In this document: in pieces, positions 10,099-18,227 of the stretch
Numbering within the stretch: position 1 is the first letter of the stretch
Layout of the letters: every line of letters starts with the position of its first letter
NCBI RefSeq assembly: GCF_003711225.1
Contig: NZ_CP031030.1
Span: forward strand, 2,232,001 to 2,296,000
Source: Runella sp. SP2
GTDB taxonomy: Bacteria; Bacteroidota; Bacteroidia; Cytophagales; Spirosomataceae
Length of the DNA: 64,000 nt
Direction: 5' to 3'
The notes under the pieces: generated by a model
Databases searched by the model: none
What the model was told of the DNA's origin: nothing
The model's input: the letters and a program-made list of their open reading frames with translations, nothing else
Made by a program: the position numbers and the translations under genes

Positions 10099-11174
10099 AC
10101 GTACTAAGACAACACGCTGAACAACAGTTTGCCCTTGAATTGGAAGAAATTGGCAAACAAGATACCCACAAACGCCCTACCAACTGGAAATTGTCGCCCC
10201 AAGCCGTGGTGCAATACTTAATGGGCGGAAAATTGAAAAACGGGTTTGAAATTTCCCCCAAGTACATCGGAAGCCGACGACTGATGGAAATTGCCGTGGC
10301 TACCCTTACGACCGACCGCGCGTTGTTGCTTTATGGGCTTCCTGGTACGGCCAAGTCGTGGGTGGCAGAACACCTTGCGGCGGCTGTTTCGGGAAATTCG
10401 ACCTTACTTATTCAAGGGACGGCAGGAACGAGCGAAGAAGCCATAAGATACGGCTGGAACTATGCTCGCCTGTTGGCCGAAGGCCCCACCGAAAACGCCC
10501 TCGTAACCACCCCGATGATGTATGCGATGCGGACGGGGCAAATTGCCCGCATCGAGGAGCTGACGCGTATCACCGCCGACGTCCAAGACACGCTTATCAC
10601 GATTTTGTCCGAGAAAACCTTGCCCATTCCTGAACTCAATATGGAAGTGCAGGCCGTTTCGGGTTTCAACGTCATTGCGACGGCCAACAACCGCGACAAA
10701 GGAGTAAATGAGCTTTCGGGGGCGTTGAAACGACGTTTTAATACCGTCATTCTTCCCGTTCCCGATTCGATGGAAGAAGAAATTTCAATCGTTCAGCACC
10801 GTGTTTCAAGTTTACAAAAAGCCCTTGAACTTCCCGCAGAAGCACCTTCTTTGAAAGAAATTCAACGCATTGTGACCATTTTCCGCGAATTACGCGCGGG
10901 AGTGACAGCCGACGGGAAAACCAAAATCAAAGTGCCCACCAGTACCATGAGCACCGCCGAAGCCATATCGGTCGTCAACAATGGACTTGCCCTAGCTGCT
11001 CATTTTGGCGACGGTCGCCTAAACGCCCAAGACGTTGCCGCAGGTTTGGTAGGTGCGGTTGTCAAAGACCCTGTTCAGGACAAAGTAGTCTGGAACGAAT
11101 ACCTAGAAACCGTCGTCAAACCCCGCGCCGAATGGAAAGACGTGTATCGGGCTTGTAAGGAAATCACTTTGTAA
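10095..11174 (+). CDS. MoxR-like AAA+ ATPase
   Basis: The 359-residue ATPase has Walker A GLPGTAKS at 81-88 (K87). The Walker B-like strand QIARIEELTRI has E154-E155 where MoxR proteins usually have D-E. The following helix, DVQDTLITILSEKTLPIPE, and the sensor-1 region VIATANNRDKGVNELSGALKRRFN are clearly MoxR-like. MoxR ATPases typically work with VWA-domain partners as chaperones that assemble or remodel protein complexes, and the VWA gene two positions downstream fits that. It overlaps DUF5691 by 4 bases and lies 11 bases before DUF5682. Confidence 0.9.
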   Translation: MNVLRQHAEQQFALELEEIGKQDTHKRPTNWKLSPQAVVQYLMGGKLKNGFEISPKYIGSRRLMEIAVATLTTDRALLLYGLPGTAKSWVAEHLAAAVSGNSTLLIQGTAGTSEEAIRYGWNYARLLAEGPTENALVTTPMMYAMRTGQIARIEELTRITADVQDTLITILSEKTLPIPELNMEVQAVSGFNVIATANNRDKGVNELSGALKRRFNTVILPVPDSMEEEISIVQHRVSSLQKALELPAEAPSLKEIQRIVTIFRELRAGVTADGKTKIKVPTSTMSTAEAISVVNNGLALAAHFGDGRLNAQDVAAGLVGAVVKDPVQDKVVWNEYLETVVKPRAEWKDVYRACKEITL

Positions 11175-11185
11175 CTACCGACTCC

Positions 11186-13447
11186 ATGCCGCTTCATATT
11201 TTAGGAATACGTCATCACGGGGTGGGTTCAGCCAAGAATGTCGTTGAGCGATTGGCACAGATACAGCCTGATATTATTTTGGTGGAAGGTCCGCCCGAAC
11301 TCGACTCCATCGTTCATTGGGTGGGAAAAAGTGGCTTAAAACCACCCGTGGCCGTGCTGGGGTACAACCTCGACGACCCACAACAAGCTACGTTTTACCC
11401 TTTTGCCCAATTTTCGCCCGAATGGCAAGCTATTTCGTACGCCCACGCCCAGCAGCTTCCTGTTCGCATGGTCGATTTGCCTCTGGCCATTTCTTTTCAA
11501 GAACAAATCAACCAACGAGCGGCTCAAAAAGAGCAAACAGTGGAGCAACAAGAAGAAAAACAGGAGTTCCTGCTTCCCTTCAAAGACCCCATTTCTTACT
11601 TTGCCGACGTAGCAGGTTACGAAAATTCGGAACTTTGGTGGGAACATCACTTTGAGCAAAAATACATTCCCAACAACGCGCAAGAACATTTTGAAGCAGT
11701 ATTGTTGATGATGAGTGAACTACGTGCTGCCCATATAAAATCTGCGTTGGACCAAGAAAACGTGGCACGTGAAGCGTACATGCGAGAACTGATTCGGAAA
11801 GCTCAAAACGAACTCTATACCAACATTGTCGTGGTGTGTGGCGCCTGGCACGCTCCTGCCCTCCTCGACGTCGAAGCCACGGCGAAGCAGGACGCCAAAC
11901 TGTTGAAAGCGTTGCCCAAAACAAAAATTAAAGTTGGCTGTACGTGGATTCCTTGGACCAACGACCGCCTTTCGATGTTTTCGGGCTACGGGGCGGGAAT
12001 TACCTCTCCAGGATGGTACGAACACCTTTGGACATACGGCCAAAAAGACGATGGCTCGCGCTGGCTAACGAAAGTAGCTCGGCTGTTTCGTCAGAAAAAA
12101 ATGGACATTTCTACCGCGCACGTCATCGAAGCCTTTCGGTTGGCAGAAACGCTGGCGAGTCTGCGGGCGCTGTCGCGGGTGGGACTTCACGAACTCAACG
12201 AAGCTACCCAGACCGTCATGTGCATGGGCGACGGAATCTTACTCGAATTGGTCAAAAAAGAGTTGATTGTTGCCCAACGCATTGGAAAAGTCCCCGACGA
12301 GTTGCCTAAATTACCTCTGCAAGAAAATTTTGAAAAGCTAGCCAAAAGCTACCGATTGCCCATTACGGCCGAAAAGAAAGACTATGAACTTGACCTGCGC
12401 AAAGAGACCGATTTAAATCGCAGTAAGCTCATCTACCGACTAGCCATCTTGGACATTAAATGGGGTAAACAGTTGGCCGCTCGAACCAAAGGAACGTTCA
12501 AGGAGGCGTGGACGCTTCGTTGGCAGCCCGAAATGTTTATCCACCTGATAGAAAAAGGAATTTGGGGGAACTCGGTGGAAGATGCCTGTACCAAGTTTTT
12601 GGTGGACAAAAGTCAAAAAACAAACGTCATCAAAGACCTCGCCGACCTGATTCAGCAGGCCATCCCCGCCGAATTGTTCGGAGCCATTGAGCAATTATTA
12701 CGTAAAATCAGCGAAGTAGCCACGGTCTCATCCGACATTATTGAACTGATGACGGCCCTTCCACCTTTGGTTGAAGTGAGTCGCTACGGAAACGTTCGGA
12801 AAACGGATTTGTCGGCCATCAATCAATTGGTAGAAGGTCTTCTCACCCGAATTTGCATCGGATTGCCCAATGCCTGTTACGGCCTCGACGACGAAAATTC
12901 GAGAAAGGTATTTGACTACATCAAAAGCGTTAACGAAGCCACGCGTCTCATTGAGAATGAAACACTTACCCAACAATGGCGAAGTACATTATACCTTTTA
13001 CTCGACAAAGAGGGCGTCAATTCGCTCATTTTGGGCTGTACCTGCCGACTCTTGTTTGATGCCAGCGAATTGAACGAAACACAGACCGCCCAACGGTTTG
13101 AGTTGGCTTTGTCAAAGGGCAACGAACCTGCTTACTCGGCAGGATGGGTCGAAGGGTTTCTCAAAGGAAGCGGTATGATACTGCTGTACGATAATGTGCT
13201 TTGGAACCTACTCTACCGTTGGGTCTTTGAACTTTCGGAAGACTATTTTATTGAATTGCTTCCCATTCTGCGCCGAACCTTTTCCAAATTTGAACCCTCG
13301 GAACGCAAACAACTGGGTGAAAAAGCAAAAAAAGGAGCTAACGTGGAGCAAACAGTAATTCTTGCACCCGCCGACACTACCGATTTTGATCACCATCGCG
13401 CCGAAGAAGTTTTGCCCATGTTGCAGTTATTATTGGGATTAAATTAA
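11186..13447 (+). CDS. DUF5682 family protein with TraB/EreA-like motifs
   Basis: This is a 753-residue cytoplasmic protein of the DUF5682 type. The first 230 residues hold three conserved-looking motifs: GIRHHGVGSA (7-16), ILVEGPPELD (31-40, E34) and VVCGAWHAPAL (216-226, H222). Their order and spacing recall the TraB/TIKI/ChaN/EreA fold, in which the His and Glu residues form a metal or catalytic site; this is my comparison, not a database result. The remaining 500 residues are helical with no known motif. It sits 11 bases after the MoxR ATPase and 11 bases before the VWA gene. It may be the enzymatic effector of the cluster. Confidence 0.8.
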   Translation: MPLHILGIRHHGVGSAKNVVERLAQIQPDIILVEGPPELDSIVHWVGKSGLKPPVAVLGYNLDDPQQATFYPFAQFSPEWQAISYAHAQQLPVRMVDLPLAISFQEQINQRAAQKEQTVEQQEEKQEFLLPFKDPISYFADVAGYENSELWWEHHFEQKYIPNNAQEHFEAVLLMMSELRAAHIKSALDQENVAREAYMRELIRKAQNELYTNIVVVCGAWHAPALLDVEATAKQDAKLLKALPKTKIKVGCTWIPWTNDRLSMFSGYGAGITSPGWYEHLWTYGQKDDGSRWLTKVARLFRQKKMDISTAHVIEAFRLAETLASLRALSRVGLHELNEATQTVMCMGDGILLELVKKELIVAQRIGKVPDELPKLPLQENFEKLAKSYRLPITAEKKDYELDLRKETDLNRSKLIYRLAILDIKWGKQLAARTKGTFKEAWTLRWQPEMFIHLIEKGIWGNSVEDACTKFLVDKSQKTNVIKDLADLIQQAIPAELFGAIEQLLRKISEVATVSSDIIELMTALPPLVEVSRYGNVRKTDLSAINQLVEGLLTRICIGLPNACYGLDDENSRKVFDYIKSVNEATRLIENETLTQQWRSTLYLLLDKEGVNSLILGCTCRLLFDASELNETQTAQRFELALSKGNEPAYSAGWVEGFLKGSGMILLYDNVLWNLLYRWVFELSEDYFIELLPILRRTFSKFEPSERKQLGEKAKKGANVEQTVILAPADTTDFDHHRAEEVLPMLQLLLGLN

Positions 13448-13458
13448 CGAAAAAGCCA

Positions 13459-14655
13459 ATGTCAAACACTGATTCTCAAAACTTACGCCGTTGGCGGCTT
13501 ATTCTCGGCGGTGACGAGGCCGACGGAACCGACTGCCAACTCAGCGGGATGGATGCACAAATTGATGCTTCACTTTCTGCCCTTTATGAATTTGAACGAA
13601 AGCAACGGTTTGAATACATTGAAAAGGATAATTCAAAAGTAGGGCGTGGTCAATCACAACCTGCCGTGGCGCGTTGGCTGGGCGATATTCGTAATTATTT
13701 CCCGCAGTCTGTGGTGCAAGTAATGCAAGGAGATGCCCTCAAACAGCCCGTTCTACAACAAAAACTGATGCTCGAACCCGACATTTTGGAACAAGCCACA
13801 CCGAACGTTGCGCTCGTTGCAAATTTGATGGAATTGGGAAAACTTATTCCCTCAAAAACCAAAGATACCGCCCGTCGGGTAGTTCAGAAAGTCGTAGAGG
13901 AGCTTATTCAAAAGTTGGAACAAAAAACGGTTCAGGCCATCACGGGGGCGTTGAATCGCAGCAGCCGTAACAAACGGCCACGTTATAACGAAATCGACTG
14001 GAACACAACCATTCGTAAAAACCTTAAACACTACCTTCCCGAATACCGTACGATTATCCCCGAAACCCGCATTGGGTACGGGCGTAAAAGCAAGCGCTCG
14101 CTCAAAGACGTGGTTCTTTGCCTCGACCAAAGTGGTTCGATGGGGGCATCGGTGGTGTATTCAGGGATTTTTGGGGCGGTGATGGCTTCGTTGCCCCAAA
14201 TCAAAACCCAGATGGTTGTCTTTGATACCGAAGTAGTAGATTTGACTGAAGATTTGAAAGACCCCGTTGAACTGCTTTTTGGGGTACAACTTGGGGGTGG
14301 AACCGACATCAACAAAGCACTATCGTACTGCCAAAAAATCATTGCCAAGCCCAATGATACCATTTTAGTTCTCATCACCGACCTGTGTGAAGGAGGCGAC
14401 GAAACCCAAATGCGCAAACGGGTCGAAGAACTTGTGGCCGAAGGTGTTCAAGTCATCTGTTTACTTGCCCTCGACGACTCAGGTGCCCCCTATTTTGACA
14501 CCCGCAACGCCAAATTTCTAGCTACGCTGGGTGTCCCTGTCTTTGCCTGTACCCCCGACCTTTTTCCAGACATGATGGCCGCCGCCATCAGTAAACAAGA
14601 CATGGCTCAGTGGGCGGGCGACCATGAAATTGTACTCAAAGGCCACAAAACCTAG
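13459..14655 (+). CDS. VWA domain protein, partner of the MoxR-like ATPase
   Basis: The 398-residue protein has a C-terminal von Willebrand A domain (about 215-385) with a complete MIDAS metal site: D223-Q-S225-G-S227, T282 in GGGTD, and D308 in LITDLCEGG. The N-terminal half is helical and charged. VWA proteins paired with MoxR ATPases usually present a metal-dependent protein-binding surface to the ATPase. It is the last gene of the cluster. There is no signal peptide, so the whole system is likely cytoplasmic. Confidence 0.9.
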   Translation: MSNTDSQNLRRWRLILGGDEADGTDCQLSGMDAQIDASLSALYEFERKQRFEYIEKDNSKVGRGQSQPAVARWLGDIRNYFPQSVVQVMQGDALKQPVLQQKLMLEPDILEQATPNVALVANLMELGKLIPSKTKDTARRVVQKVVEELIQKLEQKTVQAITGALNRSSRNKRPRYNEIDWNTTIRKNLKHYLPEYRTIIPETRIGYGRKSKRSLKDVVLCLDQSGSMGASVVYSGIFGAVMASLPQIKTQMVVFDTEVVDLTEDLKDPVELLFGVQLGGGTDINKALSYCQKIIAKPNDTILVLITDLCEGGDETQMRKRVEELVAEGVQVICLLALDDSGAPYFDTRNAKFLATLGVPVFACTPDLFPDMMAAAISKQDMAQWAGDHEIVLKGHKT

Positions 14656-14743
14656 GAGCACACGGAGACAATAAAGTAAAAGCAGGTTGAGGTTCACTTT
14701 TAGAAACAATCTTATATTTACAACCCCTATCCTCTCTAAAAAC

Positions 14744-15985
14744 ATGATTTTCAGGGCTTTTATACTGTTTCTTTTCATCGTCAGTTTTGGTAGTTGGGCA
14801 CAACAACCCGTTACGACCATGCTGCCGTCGGGTTTTAAGAAGACCACCCTCACCCGCGAATTTATTTCGGAGGGGGCGACCGTCGCCGACTTGAACCGTG
14901 ACGGTAAAATGGACATTGTGGCGGGGTATTATTGGTTTGAAGCTCCCACTTGGAAAGTCCACCAAATGCACCCTGCTGATGCGAAACAAACTGAGTCGCC
15001 TGCCGTGGGCTTCGGGATGTTTTCCAACGTTTTTAACCCCCGAAAAGAATACAGCAATTCGTTTCTGAATTTAGGAATGGACGTTAATCTGGACGGTTGG
15101 GACGATGTGGTCATCATTGATTTTCCAGGAAAACCCGCTTTTTGGTTTGAAAACCCCAAAAACAAGGCAGTAAAAGCTTGGACGAAACACATCATTGCCG
15201 ACTCGATGGGCGTGTCCAACGAATCGCCCGCGTTTGTGGACATCGATAAAGACGGGCGGCTCGATATTTTGTGCGGCGACCCCGCCAAAAAACAAATTGT
15301 TTGGCTCAAAGCCCCCACCAAAAAAGGCGAAACTAAGTGGCAACGTTTTCCTCTAACGGGCGAAAAAGTAGCAGGAACCGAAAACTTTTCGCACGGAATT
15401 GGCTACGGTGACCTCAACAAAGACGGCCTCAACGACATTGTGGTGCGGGAAGGATGGTTTGAAGGAACCAAAGACCTTGGTTCAGGGAACTGGAAGTTCC
15501 ACCCTGCCAACCTCGGCGACCCTTGCTCGCACATGCAGATTTTGGACGTGGATGGCGACGGCAAAAATGACGTGGTCAGTGCCTCCGCCCACGCATTGGG
15601 GGTATGGTGGCACCAACAAATTACGGATGCCCAAGGCAACCTCAACTTTAAAACCCATCTCATCAGTACTACCACCGCCCAAACTCACTCCTCCATCATG
15701 GCCGACTTAAACGGCGACGGCAAAAAAGAATACATTACGGGCAAACGCTTTTTGGCCCACCACGGCCGCGACCCAGGCGACGCCGACGCCTCTATTTTGT
15801 TTTGGCTAGCGTTTACCCCAGGGAAAGCCCCCTACTGGACTGAACACCTGATTGACAACGATTCGGGGTCGGGGCTGAACGTCACGGTAAAAGACATGAA
15901 CAACGACAAGACCTTAGACATCGTGATTGCCAATAAAAACGGCGTGTATTTGTTTGTAAATTACCTTACGAAAGGTAAAAAATAA
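14744..15985 (+). CDS. Exported FG-GAP/VCBS repeat protein
   Basis: The ATG at 14744 gives a 413-residue protein with a signal peptide (MIFRAFILFLFIVSF..., cleavage near WAQQ). The in-frame TTG at 14687 would place 19 polar residues before that signal and is rejected. Repeated calcium-binding-like blocks (VADLNRDGKMDIV, DVNLDGWDDVVII, DIDKDGRLDIL, DLNKDGLNDIVV, DVDGDGKNDVV, DLNGDGKKEY) indicate a beta-propeller of FG-GAP repeats. It is probably periplasmic or outer-membrane associated. The ligand is unknown; such proteins are common among Cytophagales carbohydrate-degrading exoproteins. Confidence 0.85.
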   Translation: MIFRAFILFLFIVSFGSWAQQPVTTMLPSGFKKTTLTREFISEGATVADLNRDGKMDIVAGYYWFEAPTWKVHQMHPADAKQTESPAVGFGMFSNVFNPRKEYSNSFLNLGMDVNLDGWDDVVIIDFPGKPAFWFENPKNKAVKAWTKHIIADSMGVSNESPAFVDIDKDGRLDILCGDPAKKQIVWLKAPTKKGETKWQRFPLTGEKVAGTENFSHGIGYGDLNKDGLNDIVVREGWFEGTKDLGSGNWKFHPANLGDPCSHMQILDVDGDGKNDVVSASAHALGVWWHQQITDAQGNLNFKTHLISTTTAQTHSSIMADLNGDGKKEYITGKRFLAHHGRDPGDADASILFWLAFTPGKAPYWTEHLIDNDSGSGLNVTVKDMNNDKTLDIVIANKNGVYLFVNYLTKGKK

Positions 15986-16033
15986 CGTTAAACAGCTTCG
16001 GAGAAGCAAAACATTTGTTGAAAATCACACAAC

Positions 16034-16060
16034 AAAAAGCGAGCCGAGGCTCGCTTTTTT
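16034..16060. terminator. Bidirectional hairpin terminator
   Basis: AGCGAGCC/GGCTCGCT forms the stem, with A5 on the left and T6 on the right. It lies between the convergent FG-GAP gene and the small membrane-protein gene, so it can stop transcription in both directions. Confidence 0.8.
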
Positions 16061-16091
16061 TATAGAAAATGTTTGTCTTGGCTGCTAAAAG

Positions 16092-16247
16092 CTAGAAAAA
16101 TAGCCCTTTGCTAATCATTGGGTACAAGTAGTGAAATACGATGTAACCAAAAATCAAGAGAGTTAAGCCAGCTAGCCAAATCGTCTGATCCAACACCAAC
16201 GGGGTTCGTTTCTCTTCCATGATGCGGTAGCTTTTTAAGGGTTTCAT
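16092..16247 (-). CDS. Small single-pass membrane protein, hypothetical
   Basis: An ATG at 16247 gives 51 residues: a polar N-terminus (MKPLKSYRIMEEKRT), one hydrophobic segment (TIWLAGLTLLIFGYIVFHYL) and a short tail. An alternative start is the internal MEEKRT. I do not recognise the family. The frame remains open upstream to 16388, but the extra residues look non-coding. It lies between the terminator and the AT-rich ATPase gene. Confidence 0.45.
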   Translation of the reverse strand: MKPLKSYRIMEEKRTPLVLDQTIWLAGLTLLIFGYIVFHYLYPMISKGLFF

Positions 16248-16388
16248 AATGTGGTAAAGTTTAAGAGTTTTCAGGCTACAAAATAGCGGACTTTTCTTGA
16301 AATGATTTAGCGTAAAAATACCTGTTTTGTGAGTTTGGAAGAGGAAATTATCCCATATATCATAAGGCATTGATAATCTACACCTCAT

Positions 16389-17813
16389 TTATTGAAAGAG
16401 CGCATCCATTGTCAATTCGTTTTGGATGATTGACGTTGAATATTCGTTAGGTTTTACCCCAAAAGTGGTGAGCATCGTCAGGAAAATAGACTTTTTGGTC
16501 GCCGTTTCTTCTTTGAATGACTGGATTTTTTGTCGAAGTTTGGCATCATACTCTTTTGTAATCACAAATTCATTAATTGAAAATTTTATTTCAAACAAAT
16601 TGATGACTTGATCTCTACGATCAATGACTAAATCTATTTGGCTGCCTTTCTTTTCACCATCGCCTTTGGTGTACCAAGAATAGGTGTTGCTCAATACGCC
16701 ACCGATGTTTAAGGCTCGTTTTATCTGGGTAATGTGCGCAAAGCATACTTGCTCAAACGCTAATCCCGACCATACCCTAAAAGACGGATTGTCTATTTGA
16801 TGCAACCATACATTCGGTTCATATTTACCTGCTGTGCTAATAAATCGAAAATAAAACAAGGTATAAAAATCAGATATGCAATAAACTGAATTGGCTGTTT
16901 TATTGCCCAATTTGTGTAATTTGGCAATAAAACCACTTTCTTCTAATTCAGTAAGGGTCTTGGTAATAGCGCCCCCTGTGGTCATTTTTGTGTATTTCAA
17001 TAACTCATCCCTCGTCAAAGCACCCCCTTTTTCAAAAATTGTTTTTAGTACCAACACGTGCTTTTCTGCGTTCCGAAACAACGAAGAAAAGACATAACTA
17101 AACTCCGTTCTTAACTTGCCATCATTTCTAAAGCACAAATCTTCAATATTCTGCATGGCGCTTTTTCCTGCTTCCACTTGATCCAAATAATACGGAATTC
17201 CACCCATAACCATGTACAATTGAATGATTTGGTAATGGTCTAAAACGATGTTTTTTTGCGTAAAATAAGCCTTGGTTTCTTGTAAATCGAAGGGCTCAAG
17301 TTTAATCCTTTCCGTTACCCGATTGTATAATCCGCCTGTATTTTTTATTAAATTATTGAGCATCCAAGAAGCCGCAGAACCACAGACAATTAGCAAGACA
17401 TTAGTTTGAGCACTTGCCCAAGCATTCCAAAAAAACTCCAGTCCCATCATAAAATCCGACTTTTTAGTGTCCATCCAAGGCATTTCATCAATGAATATCA
17501 CTCTTTTGTCGGTCGATTTTTTTTTCTCTAACTCTTTGATTAGAAGGCTAAACGCCTCCAACCAACTAGACGGTACTGCATGATGATTTGAGAAATAGTT
17601 ATTGATAAAAATGGTAAAATTTGTCAATTGCTGTCGGGTGTTCCCTTTAGCAAGCCCCGTAGCATAAAAATCAAATTCATTCTTAAAGTAGTTTCTTATC
17701 AAAAACGTTTTTCCAACCCTTCGCCTTCCATAAACAGCCAAAAACTCAGATTGGGTCGAAGCTACAAGCTTATCTAATTTTTGAATTTCTCTAATTCTAC
17801 CAATTAATTTCAT
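16389..17813 (-). CDS. DUF234-type AAA ATPase with C-terminal nuclease-like domain
   Basis: The 474-residue protein has Walker A GRRRVGKT (29-36), Walker B VIFIDE (D109-E110), a winged-helix region near 270-300 (LTRDELLKYTKMTTGG), and a C-terminal block QIDLVIDRRDQVINLFEIKF. That block carries the D-x(n)-E-x-K pattern of PD-(D/E)xK nuclease folds. This architecture matches the archaeal/Bacteroidetes ATPase family with DUF234. Members are often lineage-specific and mobile, and their role is unclear (defence or transcription control have been suggested). The gene is visibly more AT-rich than its neighbours and is preceded by palindromic TTGGCCAA boxes. Confidence 0.85.
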   Translation of the reverse strand: MKLIGRIREIQKLDKLVASTQSEFLAVYGRRRVGKTFLIRNYFKNEFDFYATGLAKGNTRQQLTNFTIFINNYFSNHHAVPSSWLEAFSLLIKELEKKKSTDKRVIFIDEMPWMDTKKSDFMMGLEFFWNAWASAQTNVLLIVCGSAASWMLNNLIKNTGGLYNRVTERIKLEPFDLQETKAYFTQKNIVLDHYQIIQLYMVMGGIPYYLDQVEAGKSAMQNIEDLCFRNDGKLRTEFSYVFSSLFRNAEKHVLVLKTIFEKGGALTRDELLKYTKMTTGGAITKTLTELEESGFIAKLHKLGNKTANSVYCISDFYTLFYFRFISTAGKYEPNVWLHQIDNPSFRVWSGLAFEQVCFAHITQIKRALNIGGVLSNTYSWYTKGDGEKKGSQIDLVIDRRDQVINLFEIKFSINEFVITKEYDAKLRQKIQSFKEETATKKSIFLTMLTTFGVKPNEYSTSIIQNELTMDALFQ

Positions 17814-17832
17814 TTGTCATCTCTTTCTATTA

Positions 17833-17933
17833 TTGGCCAAAAGTAACCATAAAATTCAATTTTTGGCTAATAATAATCTTTATTCTTGGCCAAAAATAAA
17901 AATAACAGCCTATTTTGGCCAAGAATAAAGATT
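17833..17933. promoter_or_regulatory. TTGGCCAA palindrome cluster upstream of the DUF234 ATPase gene
   Basis: A 22-base perfect inverted repeat (17875-17896 and 17912-17933, 15-base spacer) contains TTGGCCAA at 17886-17893 and 17915-17922. A third TTGGCCAA lies at 17833-17840 and a variant, TTGGCTAA, at 17863-17870. The cluster is 20-120 bases before the ATPase start. It looks like an operator or an element end; binding of the ATPase's winged helix here would be autoregulation (inference). Confidence 0.6.
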
Positions 17934-17965
17934 AATTGGTTGAGCCCAAACTCACTTGGTTCCCG

Positions 17966-18154
17966 ATGCTCACCACTATTTTACGCGGCCCTTGTCCATA
18001 CACTTGTCAATTCGTCGGAGTTTTTGTTTCACATTTAGACGACGGCAATCCTCCCCTTACTCCCGCTTGGGCTTTGGAATGTTGGCTTTGGGAAGACGAT
18101 AAAAACACCGCTGCCTACGAAGATTCGTTACTTAGTTGGGAACTATCAAATTGA
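17966..18154 (+). pseudogene. Possible short ORF or gene remnant
   Basis: An ATG at 17966 opens 62 residues rich in Pro, Trp and acidic residues (…GVFVSHLDDGNPPLTPAWALECWLWEDD…), ending TGA. The frame continues upstream to the palindrome without another ATG. I recognise no family. It could be the 3' remnant of a gene interrupted by the AT-rich ATPase segment, or a small real gene. The remaining bases up to 18227 show nothing further. Confidence 0.25.
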
Positions 18155-18227
18155 CTATTAGGACTGCTTTTAACATCATTACAAAGTTTCTTGTAACTTG
18201 CAATCTTGTGTTCCATTTAACCTATTG

